DNA from: Bin5 sp022821545
GTDB taxonomy: Bacteria; Chloroflexota; Anaerolineae; Caldilineales; Caldilineaceae
Assembly (NCBI GenBank): GCA_963664085.2
Contig: CAXXLO010000002.1
Location: 3,534,001-3,598,000, forward strand
Length of the DNA: 64,000 nucleotides
Reading direction: 5' to 3'
The notes under the pieces were generated by a model. That model saw only the letters and a program-made list of their open reading frames with translations. It ran no database searches and was not told the origin of the DNA. This document shows positions 52,060-61,615 of the stretch, piece by piece. The stretch's first letter is position 1; each line of letters begins with the position of its first letter. A program made the translations under genes and the position numbers.

Positions 52060-54309
52060 TCAAGCCCGTTCGAGCGGTTCGTCTTCCTCTTCCGATGTGG
52101 CGCCGGCCTTCATCAATACCGTCCGTCTTTGGCCGCCGGCCGGCTCCGCGCTGACCAGGCCCCTCGATTCGAGCAGCTTGACCAGCCGCGCCGCGCGAGG
52201 ATAACCGATCTTCAACTCCTGCTGCACAAAACTGGCGCTGATCGTCTTTTCGCCGCGAATGGCGTCGATGGCCTCTGCCAAAAGTTCCTCTTCGTCATCC
52301 AGGCGGTCCAGAAGGCCGATCCAGGGGGCAACCTTTGCCGCGGGGCCTCCCGGATTCTCCAGGAGGTCACGCTCCTGCCACCAGTCGACCACGCGCTTGA
52401 TTTCCGAATCGTTGACGTAGCTGCCCTGCACGCGCTCGATCTTTGCCTTGTCCGGCCGCATAAAAAGCATATCGCCCTGGCCCAGCAGTTTCTCGGCCCC
52501 GGGCGTATCCAGGATGACGCGGCTGTCGACCTGACTCGTGACCGCGAAGGCGATGCGTGAAGGAAAATTGGCTTTGATCAGGCCTGTCACGACGTCGGTG
52601 CTCGGCCGCTGTGTGGCCAGCACAAGATGAATGCCGGTGGCGCGCGCCATTTGTGCCAGCCGAACCAGCTGCTTTTCGACCTCCTCGGGCGCGGTCATCA
52701 TCAGATCGGCCAGTTCGTCTACAACGAGGACGATATGGTGCAGCGGTTCCAGCTTCTTCCTGCGCCTGGCCAGTTTGTTGTACGACTCAATATCTCGCAC
52801 CTTGTTCTCGCGAAACAGAACGTAGCGATCGTCCATCTGCAGCAAGAGCCAGGTCAGTGCGCCGTGGACGTCCTCCAGGTCGGTGATAACCTTTCCAATC
52901 ATGTGGGGGATGCGGTTGTAGCCTGGCAGTTCCACCAACTTGGGGTCGACCATTACGAAACGGAGGCTTTCAGGTCCGTGGTACATTAGCAGGCTGACAA
53001 TCACGCCGTTGATGCAGGCCGACTTGCCGGACCCGGTTGCGCCGGCGATCAGCAGATGCGGGGCTCGCGCCAGGTCCGTAACTATGGGCCTTCCCGACGT
53101 GTCCCTGCCGAGAGCCAGTGGCAGTCTTCCCCCCTGTCTCGTTACCTGCTTGCTCTGCAAAATGCCTCTCAGACCCACCATCGACTTCTCGGGGTTCGGC
53201 ACTTCGATGCCGACGTATGGTTGGCCGGGAACCGGCGCTTCAATCCGTACGGCCGGCGCGGCGAGCGCCAGCGCCAAGTCGTCGGCCGCCGAAACAATAC
53301 GGCTGACCCTTACTTTGCGCCTTTGACCCGCCCGCTCAATGTACAGGGGCTGTACTCCAAACTGGGTTACGGTCGGCCCGCTCTCTACATTGACGACCTC
53401 GACCGGTATGTCGAAATCCCACAAAGTCTCCTGGATTGTCTCGCCCATGCCCTCGATGTCCCACGCCTGCTGCCCGTCATCATCTTCCAACAATTCTGCA
53501 GAGGGCAACTCTTCCTCACTGCGCAAGCGCTTCAACCGAAGCTCGGCTGCCCTGCCTGAATTGGGTTTGCGCTTGGAGGGCGCAGCCGCAGCCACTGGCA
53601 GTTCCGACCTTATCGGGCGGCCAAGATCCTTATGCTCCGTCAACTCCGGTGACAGCTGTTCAGAGAGAGTATCGTCCACCAAAGCGGTAGGTTGTAATTC
53701 AGCGCCGTTCTCAGGATTCGGTGGAGCTTGAGGCGTTTCAAAGTCGTCCGCGTCGGAAAACTCTTCCGGGTCCAAAGAGTGCGGCGCGGCCGATTCGGCC
53801 ACTGGTTCGGCCAGCTCCCGGCGCAGCTGGCCAATATATCCGAACAGGTAAATTAGTGGCGTATGGCGAATAAGCAGGTAGATGCTCGCAAGCGCGAGCA
53901 GACCGGCGGCGAAGGCCGCCGGCAACTGTCCCAGCAGACTGGTCAGCAGGTTGCCAGCGCCCCAGCCGATGAGGCCAGCGCTCTGGCCGGAGGCTGGCAA
54001 CGACCAATCGGAAGTCCGGTTGCTGCCAATGTGATCCAGTGCGGCCAATGACAGCAGGAGAAGCTCGGCGCCGACCAGCGCTTCCGGATGCCAGTAACCG
54101 GCCTGGCGCCCCAGCATCATCACGGCGCCGGTTGCCAACAGACTGAGCACGAGCGGCCAGGCCATCCTGCCCGCCAGCCATACCGTCCACGATTCCTGGC
54201 CGGAAACGGTGAGAGTAAAGCCCAGGTAAGCGCCGAAAAGAAAGACCGCGAACCCCATGAACTCTTTGGTATGTCTGGCAAACACTTCCCGATCCTGCAC
54301 CTGTCTCAA
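52060..54309 (-). CDS. ftsK: FtsK/SpoIIIE DNA translocase
   Basis: 749 residues from TTG 54309 (ATG 54258 is an alternative). Four membrane helices lie in the first 160 residues and an acidic linker at 170-290. The motor has Walker A GATGSGKS at 423-430 and Walker B IVLVVDELADLMM. The C-terminal gamma winged helix, around KISASFVQQELKIGYPRAARL, reads KOPS-like DNA signals. It moves chromosome ends through the division septum. The start overlaps the stop of the 7TM sensor gene (54306), so the two are coupled. Confidence 0.93.
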   Translation of the reverse strand: MRQVQDREVFARHTKEFMGFAVFLFGAYLGFTLTVSGQESWTVWLAGRMAWPLVLSLLATGAVMMLGRQAGYWHPEALVGAELLLLSLAALDHIGSNRTSDWSLPASGQSAGLIGWGAGNLLTSLLGQLPAAFAAGLLALASIYLLIRHTPLIYLFGYIGQLRRELAEPVAESAAPHSLDPEEFSDADDFETPQAPPNPENGAELQPTALVDDTLSEQLSPELTEHKDLGRPIRSELPVAAAAPSKRKPNSGRAAELRLKRLRSEEELPSAELLEDDDGQQAWDIEGMGETIQETLWDFDIPVEVVNVESGPTVTQFGVQPLYIERAGQRRKVRVSRIVSAADDLALALAAPAVRIEAPVPGQPYVGIEVPNPEKSMVGLRGILQSKQVTRQGGRLPLALGRDTSGRPIVTDLARAPHLLIAGATGSGKSACINGVIVSLLMYHGPESLRFVMVDPKLVELPGYNRIPHMIGKVITDLEDVHGALTWLLLQMDDRYVLFRENKVRDIESYNKLARRRKKLEPLHHIVLVVDELADLMMTAPEEVEKQLVRLAQMARATGIHLVLATQRPSTDVVTGLIKANFPSRIAFAVTSQVDSRVILDTPGAEKLLGQGDMLFMRPDKAKIERVQGSYVNDSEIKRVVDWWQERDLLENPGGPAAKVAPWIGLLDRLDDEEELLAEAIDAIRGEKTISASFVQQELKIGYPRAARLVKLLESRGLVSAEPAGGQRRTVLMKAGATSEEEDEPLERA

Positions 54310-56387
54310 CCTGCTTTCTCGATAAACTCCGCGTCTTCGTCTTCCTGCATATTGAGAAGGGCGTCCCAGTCGCTTTGCTCCATTTCCGTCAACACCTTCG
54401 CAACCTGGCCGATTGCGACCCGCTGCTTGCGATACAGGTCACTCTCGCTGATTGCCAGTCGAACGGCGATGTCGCGAATCTGGCGCCCCTGAATGAAGCG
54501 CATCTCCAGGATATTGTAGAGCATCCATTCAGGTGTACTCAGGTCCTGTTTGCCGCCCGGTCGCAGGTTTCCGATTGCGCGCCCCAGTACCAGGCGCAAA
54601 GCCTTGCCGGGGTTGCCGTCCGCTTCTTCGACGACCCGGTCGACAACTCGCAGCTGCATCAAGGGGCTTCGAGTCAGCTTCGGCCCCCCCCAATAATGGC
54701 TGAGGGCCTCTTTCACCCAGCTCTCAAACTCCGGATTGTGAATCGGGCTCGGTTCGAGCAAGTCGGCCGGGGGCACTTCAGTATTTTCCGAAACGTAGGG
54801 AACAATCCCGCGCATCTGCTGTATGCGGTCAATGCCGGGAATGATCCGCCTCAGGGCCACCATGATCTGCATCTGCATCTTGCGGTCCAACAGCGCCTTT
54901 GCGACTCTTTCGATCTGTTGCGCCAACAGGGCGCGTTCCTCCGCGCTTATATGCGGTGAACTGTCACGGGCGCGCACCCCCAACATGCCCAGCACGATTC
55001 CTCCTTTCCGCTCCCCTGCCGGTTCCAGAACGGGCCAGAGCCAGTATCCTCCGAATTCGGCCGGCTGAGTCGCCATTTCCCGGTGTGTTATCTTGCCATT
55101 CTCCGTCGAATTGGCTCCTCCATCGTCTGCCTGCGCGGTCCTCGGCAAACGCGACATGCCGTTCTTTCGGGCATGGCTCAGCGCCTCGGTCATGGCGTCG
55201 CTCCAATCCTTGTCATCCAGAATCTCCTGCCGCGTTCCCTCCGGACCGACAGTCGCCTCTAGGATCAGGTCGGTGCCGATCGCCGCAGCCACAAATCCGG
55301 ATGGGACCCGCAGCAGCTCGCACAGCACAGTCAGGTGGTTTTCGAGAAACTGGCGCAGATCGGTCGTTGTCAGCAGTCGTCTGTCCAGCTCGCGCAGCCA
55401 GGCGATCTCCTGCCTGTCTTCACCATATACAAGACGGTCGATTAACTCCTTGGAAATGCTTAGAACTACCTGTGCTGCTACGATTACTCCTGTAATGACG
55501 CTGAAGAGAACGATATTGCGCGGCAGGCCGAGAATTACCTCTACCGTTGGGATCGTCTGAATTGCCAGGATGACAAAGATGGCGACAACCGGCCCCCGGG
55601 CGAAGTAGCGAATCAGCCGGTAACGCACGACTCTGTCCGGCGTGTAAACTCCGAAGAAGGCGACCGTATAGCTTAGCCCAATCAGCATGGCGCCGATAGC
55701 GCAGTTGCCCGCGATGGACAGGCTGAATATCCACTCTGGCGATAGCAAGCCAGCGGTGGACTTGCCCAAGGCGATCAGATAGGGAAACGTGCCGATTCCG
55801 GGAGCTGCTGATGCCAATAGAAGATAGGTCATCCTCTTGCGGCTCTCAGCGGTAAGGCAGCGCTGGCGCGCCTTCCAGATGTTCAGGTGAGAAAGAACCA
55901 CAACGCCAGCGAAGAACGCAGCAAACGGCCAGAACAAAATGCCGGGTTGAAGGAAGCTGAGAAGCGGGTCGAACTCAACGTCATCTACCAGCCAGGTCGA
56001 AAAGAATGCAAGCAACGCGCTGGCGACGGAAAGAAGGCCAATTGCATAATTGAACAGTCTGCGGCGGTCAGTATGGTAATTCGTCGTTCGCAGCACAGCA
56101 TAGGAAAAGGCAAAGTAGGCCCCGGGCAGAAGAGCAATGCCCAACCATTCGAACCGCAGCCATTTGGACGCCGAATCGGCGCTGACGACCTGCGTCAGGG
56201 CGACCTCCGACGCGTAGGTCACCATAACCAGGCCCAGCAGATAGGCGAATCGACGCGCCACCGGATGGCGGAAATTGTAAGTTAACGTGTAGGCCAGAAG
56301 CGAAAAGGCAAGAATCACTATCACCGACGAGACAAGGGTATTCGAGAATCCCAAAACGTCGGCGAGCGTCAGCGTCAGTTCATTCAT
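54306..56387 (-). CDS. 7TM-GAF-HTH sensor protein
   Basis: 693 residues. The N-terminal 320 residues form about eight hydrophobic helices like the histidine-kinase 7TM region. A GAF-like domain with ELIDRLVYGEDRQEIAWLRE linker follows at about 340-540. The C-terminus has a helix-turn-helix-like segment (ILEMRFIQGRQIRDIAVRLA then SESDLYRKQRV). There is no kinase ATPase domain. It may regulate transcription from the membrane. It ends by overlapping ftsK. Confidence 0.7.
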   Translation of the reverse strand: MNELTLTLADVLGFSNTLVSSVIVILAFSLLAYTLTYNFRHPVARRFAYLLGLVMVTYASEVALTQVVSADSASKWLRFEWLGIALLPGAYFAFSYAVLRTTNYHTDRRRLFNYAIGLLSVASALLAFFSTWLVDDVEFDPLLSFLQPGILFWPFAAFFAGVVVLSHLNIWKARQRCLTAESRKRMTYLLLASAAPGIGTFPYLIALGKSTAGLLSPEWIFSLSIAGNCAIGAMLIGLSYTVAFFGVYTPDRVVRYRLIRYFARGPVVAIFVILAIQTIPTVEVILGLPRNIVLFSVITGVIVAAQVVLSISKELIDRLVYGEDRQEIAWLRELDRRLLTTTDLRQFLENHLTVLCELLRVPSGFVAAAIGTDLILEATVGPEGTRQEILDDKDWSDAMTEALSHARKNGMSRLPRTAQADDGGANSTENGKITHREMATQPAEFGGYWLWPVLEPAGERKGGIVLGMLGVRARDSSPHISAEERALLAQQIERVAKALLDRKMQMQIMVALRRIIPGIDRIQQMRGIVPYVSENTEVPPADLLEPSPIHNPEFESWVKEALSHYWGGPKLTRSPLMQLRVVDRVVEEADGNPGKALRLVLGRAIGNLRPGGKQDLSTPEWMLYNILEMRFIQGRQIRDIAVRLAISESDLYRKQRVAIGQVAKVLTEMEQSDWDALLNMQEDEDAEFIEKAG

Positions 56388-56534
56388 GGGCGCCTGTCGC
56401 GGGAAAAGCTTGGCGAAAACTGTCGAATGGGAGTCCGGACCCGGCAGCGAACCGGCGGTACGCTTTTCCTCTCGCTTTGGGATGGAGCGGTCTGCCGGCG
56501 GCGGCGCCTGACGAATGGTGTTGGCAACACCATG

Positions 56535-57344
56535 CTAAGGCGCCCAGTTGACCTGCTCGCCAACCACAACCCACATATCATTTCGTTTCTCCAACTGCAC
56601 GCTGAAGTTCCCGCCAACGGTTGGCGTCCTCTGAATCAGCAGATTGACGCTGGCTCGATCAACTGAATCGAACCGCACCGAATCCATCTGGATAATCGGA
56701 CCCTGGACCGGCATTGTCTCCTCGAGATTCTCCAACCACACCGTCGGTCCGTCAAAGCCCAGTTCCCCAAGTTGCTCAGCGGGGTGCCGAATTAGCCGCA
56801 GCTGGGCTGCCATGCCGTCTGCGCCCGGTTCGAGATGCCGGCGCTGTCCCAGCTTGTGAATCAGCGCGGTCCGGCGAATTCGCATACTGTCCGGCTCCTG
56901 CGTATCTGTGCTCTGGTAGTAATGGGCCAGTGCGTATATTGGGCCGAATGCACGCTGGGATGAGAGCAGGCCCAATAACTCCTCACGCACGCGGTTCCAC
57001 ATTGATCGCCAGTGTGGGGCAGTTACCTGGTCTCCGTGTTCCAAGAGCCGCAGCGTCGTATCGGCGCCGAGCCGGTTGATTATCGATGCCGGCGTCAAAT
57101 AGGTCGGATCCTGCTTTAGTCGGGCAAGGAGAGTTTCCGGTGTGGCCTCGGCCTCCTGGAATGCGTGAAAGCGATAGCGTGTGTTCAGCGTAAAAAAGAC
57201 GCCCAGTATAACCGCTCCTGTCAGGAGCAGTACCAGCGTCCAAGACAACGGGTCCATCGACTCAAGAATCTGTTGGTAGGTCGGCAGGGCATCAAAGCCG
57301 AGCCGGCTCAGCAACTCCTCAAACAGATTTGCGTTTTCCGACAT
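56535..57344 (-). CDS. membrane-anchored protein, unknown
   Basis: 269 residues. One helix (WTLVLLLTGAVILGVFFTL) is near residue 35, then a helical soluble domain with HWRSMWNRVREELLGLL and a C-terminal beta part ending VVGEQVNWAP. No known family. It is transcribed toward the 7TM gene with 147 bp between. Confidence 0.68.
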   Translation of the reverse strand: MSENANLFEELLSRLGFDALPTYQQILESMDPLSWTLVLLLTGAVILGVFFTLNTRYRFHAFQEAEATPETLLARLKQDPTYLTPASIINRLGADTTLRLLEHGDQVTAPHWRSMWNRVREELLGLLSSQRAFGPIYALAHYYQSTDTQEPDSMRIRRTALIHKLGQRRHLEPGADGMAAQLRLIRHPAEQLGELGFDGPTVWLENLEETMPVQGPIIQMDSVRFDSVDRASVNLLIQRTPTVGGNFSVQLEKRNDMWVVVGEQVNWAP

Positions 57345-57514
57345 GCAGAATCAACCCGACTGTACAAATGGCAGAGTGGCTCCAACCTTGAGTCTCGTGA
57401 GTACCGATTGGCGCCGTAGATCGGCGACTGCGCCTGCTTCATTTGCGAAACTGCTCTGCACTCCGGACGATGTGCGACTTCAGACCATAGCCTATGATGT
57501 CCTTCCCAATTGTA

Positions 57515-58345
57515 TCATAGCTTGACTTGCGAACGATGCCCCGGTTCTTGTGGTTCCAGCCAGGTCAGGAGTCCAAAGAGGCCGCACCGGCCCTTTTCGG
57601 CCCTGTGACTGAAGAAATCATGCGTATTGCGCGCGGTGTCGATTCCCGACAGTTCAATATGCTCTTCCGGGACGCCTGCAGCTGTCAACTGGTCGATGTT
57701 TGCCTTCCAGAGGTCGAAACAGGGGTTGGACTGATCGCCGTTGTGCCTGCGGAAATATCTTTCGCCGCCGGAAAGGGTAGAAATCGCCTTGCCGACTACC
57801 TCCTCACCGACTTCATAGCTCTCCGGCCCGATACTGGGACCTATTCCCACGCGTACTTCGGCGGCGCTGGTTCCGAATGCCTCCGCCATCGCTTCCAATG
57901 CCGCCGTCGCAACCCCGTCGATAGTGCCGCGCCAACCTGCGTGGCAGGCTCCCAGCGTATGGCCTATCGGATCGTAAAACAGGAGTGGGACGCAGTCAGC
58001 AAAGACAAGAAAGAGAGGCAGCCCTACGGCGTCCGTGATGAGGGCGTCGCAACTCTCTTGGCGGGCACCAGCCTCTGCCCAGCCAACACGGGCAACCCTG
58101 GTACTGTGGACCTGGTGCGTGCGGACAGGGTGGGCTGGGTCCCGCCCGAGCGCAGAACAGAAACGAGCGAAGTTTTCAAGGACGCGTCCGCGGTCGTCGC
58201 CGCGGCTATAGCTGAAATTCAGACTCCGCCATGGTTCTGGTGACACGCCGCCGTGGCGTGTACTTACATAGGCCCGTAAGGGAAGGGAAACGAAACTTTC
58301 GAAGGCATAGGCCACTACGCCGTTGTTGTAACACATGCGGTGCAT
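57515..58345 (-). CDS. pgeF: YfiH/PgeF family copper-type oxidase/purine phosphorylase
   Basis: 276 residues from the ATG at 58345 (AGGAG and GCAGG upstream); a GTG at 58441 overlapping the radical SAM stop is less likely. VSTRHGGVSPEPWRSLNFSY, FADCVPLLFYDP with Cys, ACHAGWRGT with His, and GIGPSIGPESYEVG are the conserved metal-binding motifs. The family includes laccase-like oxidases, PgeF (which removes misplaced L-Ser from peptidoglycan precursors) and FAMIN-type purine enzymes. Confidence 0.87.
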   Translation of the reverse strand: MHRMCYNNGVVAYAFESFVSLPLRAYVSTRHGGVSPEPWRSLNFSYSRGDDRGRVLENFARFCSALGRDPAHPVRTHQVHSTRVARVGWAEAGARQESCDALITDAVGLPLFLVFADCVPLLFYDPIGHTLGACHAGWRGTIDGVATAALEAMAEAFGTSAAEVRVGIGPSIGPESYEVGEEVVGKAISTLSGGERYFRRHNGDQSNPCFDLWKANIDQLTAAGVPEEHIELSGIDTARNTHDFFSHRAEKGRCGLFGLLTWLEPQEPGHRSQVKL

Positions 58346-58437
58346 CGTTGCCTGCGTCTTCTCCTGTAAACCACATTCAACCGCTTGCGCACTGAAGTTC
58401 GCTGAAAGCCGCAACTGTAACCGTATCAGGGTCGCAT

Positions 58438-60321
58438 TCACTCAAGGGGAATGGGTTCTATTGTGACGTTGCCCAGACCGGTATCATGTTGCTGAGTCTT
58501 GAGCTTTGTCCAGGGAAGCCAGTCCTGGGCCCGCCATGCCCCGCCCTTGGCGGCCGGGATCGGGCGGTTCTCATTGGCGCCGTACCGAAAGGCCCACGCA
58601 TCGTCACACGCCTGGCAGGTGAGGCAGCCTGCCGTGTCGGGCGGGCACGATAGTCCGGTGCGCTCCTGGTTTGCCAAGCGCAACTCGTAGTGAAAGTAGC
58701 TCTCTGTGACGCCGCTTTGCACGACATCCCATGGAAGTGGACTTCCCGCCTTCCATTGGCCCAGATAGTGCTCCTTCTCCAGACCAAGTTTCTCCATGGT
58801 ACGAAAGAAGAGGCGTGTGTTAAGCTGGCCCGGCGGAATCGCCAGCAGCACGTCGGCCAGGGCACGATCTCCCCGGCTCAACACAGCCTGTACTTCGGCC
58901 CATTCCGGGGAATCTGCTCGCACCTCGACGCCGTGCCGGGCCAGCGCCCTGTTTATCGTGCGCTGACGCCGCTTCAATTCTGCTGCCGGCATCATTGCTT
59001 CCCACTGGAATGGAGTATGCGCCTTGGGAACGAATGGCGTGGCGTTTATGGCCAGCCGCCGCCTGAAAATCTGTCGCGCCCTGAGTGTGAAATCGATCAA
59101 CTCCTGGATATCTTCGTCGGTCTCGGTGGGATGGCCGGTCATGAAATACAGTTTGAGCTGGGGAAAGTCCAGTTCAGCCGCCAGTCCCACCGCTCGCATC
59201 ATCTGCTCTTCAGTCTGTGTCTTGTTTATCACCTTTCGCAGCCGCTCGCTTCCAGCCTCCGGCGCGACTGTCAGAGTCTGCGTGCCGCCTGCGGCCATCG
59301 CCCGGATCAATGGAACGCTGATCGGGTCCATCCGCATCGAGCTGGCGCTTATCGACGCCCCCACTCTTGCAAGTTCGTTCGCGAGTTCGTCTATCTGCGT
59401 ATGGTCGCTGACCGCGGCGCTGACCAGTCCAATCCGATCGCGCCCTTTCGCCATGGCCGTTTCTGCCCAACCCAGCAGCGTATCCAGGGGCTGCTCGCGC
59501 GGCGGCCTGTAAACATACCCTGCCAGGCAGAAGCGGCAGCCCCGCCCACAGCCCCGTGCAATCTCCATGAGGTGCATTCCGCCGAATTCCGTGTCCGGCG
59601 TATACAGAACGGACTGGGTCTCGTACTCCGGCAGGTCGCGTACCCAAAGACGTTCAACCGGCCGAAAGTCGGCGTGATCGCGGTTTGAAGGGCGAAGTTG
59701 CGGAACGTAGAAGCCGGGCTGTCTGTCAAGTGTCTGAAGAACTGCATCTCGATCGTCGTGCAGCGCGTCGCGGCAGATGTCAATGAACTGGGGTACGGCC
59801 TCCTCGCCTTCGCCGATAAGAACGGCGTCGAAGAAGGGCGCCATTGGCTCCGGATTCATGGTTATGCCGGGACCCCCGGCAATGATAAGAGGCCATGGGG
59901 ACCCGTCCCAACGACTGCTGTTCCTGCGCTCTTGTGAGAGAGGCGGGATTCCCGCCTGGCGCAGCATCTCCACGACGTTGAAGTAGTCCATCTCCCAGGA
60001 TATCGTAAACGCCCAGATGTCGAACTCATTGGCCGGGCGCCCGTTCTCAAGGGAGAGCAGGGGCTGGCCTGCCGCGGCCGCGCCCTTTTCCCAAAAGATG
60101 CGCTCGCAGACAACGTCCTGTTCACTATTCAGCCAGCGATAGAGCAGTTGAAATGCGAGGCTGCTCATGCCGACATAATAACTGTTGGGAAAAGTCAACG
60201 CGACAGTGAGACGGCCTCCCCAGTCCTTGAATATCGCGCCTTCCTCCGCCAACCTGTGACGGCCTGACCGGCCGCGGTCAGCCTTCCCCTGTTGCATCGA
60301 GCCTCTTCGGTGCTTTGCCAT
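58438..60321 (-). CDS. B12-binding-like radical SAM protein (TIGR03960 type)
   Basis: 627 residues. The N-terminal cobalamin-fold-like part carries TFPNSYYVGMSSLAFQLLY and LIIAGGPGITMNPEPMAPF. The radical SAM cluster motif is ARGCGRGCRFCLAGYVYRPP (CxxxCxxC). A C-terminal Cys cluster CLTCQAC may bind another cluster. The family is often fused or adjacent to a DUF2344 protein, which is not seen here. The substrate is unknown; it may modify tRNA or a cofactor. Confidence 0.87.
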   Translation of the reverse strand: MAKHRRGSMQQGKADRGRSGRHRLAEEGAIFKDWGGRLTVALTFPNSYYVGMSSLAFQLLYRWLNSEQDVVCERIFWEKGAAAAGQPLLSLENGRPANEFDIWAFTISWEMDYFNVVEMLRQAGIPPLSQERRNSSRWDGSPWPLIIAGGPGITMNPEPMAPFFDAVLIGEGEEAVPQFIDICRDALHDDRDAVLQTLDRQPGFYVPQLRPSNRDHADFRPVERLWVRDLPEYETQSVLYTPDTEFGGMHLMEIARGCGRGCRFCLAGYVYRPPREQPLDTLLGWAETAMAKGRDRIGLVSAAVSDHTQIDELANELARVGASISASSMRMDPISVPLIRAMAAGGTQTLTVAPEAGSERLRKVINKTQTEEQMMRAVGLAAELDFPQLKLYFMTGHPTETDEDIQELIDFTLRARQIFRRRLAINATPFVPKAHTPFQWEAMMPAAELKRRQRTINRALARHGVEVRADSPEWAEVQAVLSRGDRALADVLLAIPPGQLNTRLFFRTMEKLGLEKEHYLGQWKAGSPLPWDVVQSGVTESYFHYELRLANQERTGLSCPPDTAGCLTCQACDDAWAFRYGANENRPIPAAKGGAWRAQDWLPWTKLKTQQHDTGLGNVTIEPIPLE

Positions 60322-60474
60322 TCCTGGAACCGTGTGTCCTGTTCAAACTGGTAGCCGGAAGACCGTCCCGGCCTCAACGAAAGAGGTGTGACGACAGTCG
60401 CCTGCCCCAACTGCCCTCACTTGGGGCGGTAGTGCGAATTCGGGATATGCTGGGCCCATTCTAACACTTGGCGC

Positions 60475-61170
60475 TCATCCTTGTGAAAGCAAGGCGCGTG
60501 CCTCTTCCCACTCTGTTGGGGTGTTTACATTGGTAAATGTGCGCAGATCAGCGTCGAAGGCGCGCAGCGGGTCCGCCGGAATCGGACGGACTCGCACTTC
60601 GTTCCAGAAACTGTCCATGCGGCGCAGACCTGCAGACAGGGCCTTTTCGACTGCCGGCAGGCAGCGCCGGTTGTAGAGGGCATGAAGCGGTTGGAACTGC
60701 CCTTCCAGGACCGGCACAACCGCATCGCATCCGCCGTCTGAACTGTGAAACAGATAGCGGCAGGTGGCCGCCGACAGAAATGGCATGTCGCCGGCCACCG
60801 TCAATGCCCAACCGTCGATCCGGCGCAGGCCGGTTGCAAGGCCGCCGAGCGGCCCGTTTCCCGGCGCATCGTCCGCAAGGCAGCTCACAAGCTCGCGATC
60901 ATGAATCCTGTCCTGTTCTCGTTCAATGCCGTCCAATCCAATGGCGCGGACTGCAGCGCAGACGTCCGGATCGTTGGCAACGACCACAACCTTGGTTGCC
61001 AGCGGCAAGAGTAGCTCCGCGACGTGCCGAACCAGGGGGATCCCATTCGGTGGCACGGGCAGCATCAGTTTGTCGTCGCCCATCCGGCGGCTATTGCCTC
61101 CGGCGACGATAAGCAAAGTCAGTTCTGCATCACGACCGCAACGAGACGCCACAACTCTTGCTCCCTGCAC
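60475..61170 (-). CDS. mobA: molybdenum cofactor guanylyltransferase
   Basis: 231 residues from GTG 61170. LLIVAGGNSRRMGDDKLMLP is the nucleotide-binding loop, DDAPGNGPLGGLATGL and VAGDMPFLSAAT the metal and product sites, all typical for MobA. It attaches GMP to molybdopterin. Alone in this window, but the MOSC gene near 3.4 kb also relates to Moco. Confidence 0.9.
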   Translation of the reverse strand: MQGARVVASRCGRDAELTLLIVAGGNSRRMGDDKLMLPVPPNGIPLVRHVAELLLPLATKVVVVANDPDVCAAVRAIGLDGIEREQDRIHDRELVSCLADDAPGNGPLGGLATGLRRIDGWALTVAGDMPFLSAATCRYLFHSSDGGCDAVVPVLEGQFQPLHALYNRRCLPAVEKALSAGLRRMDSFWNEVRVRPIPADPLRAFDADLRTFTNVNTPTEWEEARALLSQG

Positions 61171-61182
61171 ACTCCAATTCGC

Positions 61183-61217
61183 AAATAAAAAGAGCGAGTT
61201 GCCTTCACAACTCGCTC
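61183..61217 (-). terminator. Rho-independent terminator after acpP
   Basis: On the minus strand GAGCGAGTTG, six-base loop, CAACTCGCTC gives a perfect 10-bp stem, followed by TTTTTATTT. It lies 31 bp after the acyl carrier protein stop. Confidence 0.9.
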
Positions 61218-61247
61218 CGGATATGCAGGCTGTGCAGAATGGACAAC

Positions 61248-61484
61248 TCAGACCGCCTGTGCTTCAAGATGCCTTACGACATCGCCGACCGTCTCGATCT
61301 CCTGGGCTTGCTCATCGCTGATTTCGCCGCCAAACTCCTCTTCGAAGGACATTATCAACTCAACCAGGTCCAAACTGTCAGCATCCAAATCCTCTTTGAA
61401 CTTGGCATTTTCGGTTACTTCATCAGGATCGACATCTAGCTGATCCACTATGATATCACGAACCTGCTCAAAAGTTGTTGACAT
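61248..61484 (-). CDS. acpP: acyl carrier protein
   Basis: 78 residues from the ATG at 61484, which has AAAGGGGGT upstream; an earlier in-frame ATG exists at 61508. The Ser that takes the phosphopantetheine is in DLDADSLDLVELI. The chain is strongly acidic. It is the carrier for fatty acid synthesis. It is transcribed alone and ends at a strong terminator. It diverges from the isoprenoid fusion gene. Confidence 0.95.
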   Translation of the reverse strand: MSTTFEQVRDIIVDQLDVDPDEVTENAKFKEDLDADSLDLVELIMSFEEEFGGEISDEQAQEIETVGDVVRHLEAQAV

Positions 61485-61615
61485 ACTCGTACCCCCTTTG
61501 GTCGACATACCTAATCAGAATTTAATGCGAATGTCTTGCATTATAAATCATATAACACTAGAATCGAAAGAGAGTTACGATTTTCGCTACGAAACCGGTC
61601 AGAGGGAGGCCTTGT

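Noticed and set aside
57490..57520. CTATGAT...ATCATAG inverted repeat as a terminator
   Set aside because: The stem is only 7 bp with a 15-base loop and no U-run on either strand.
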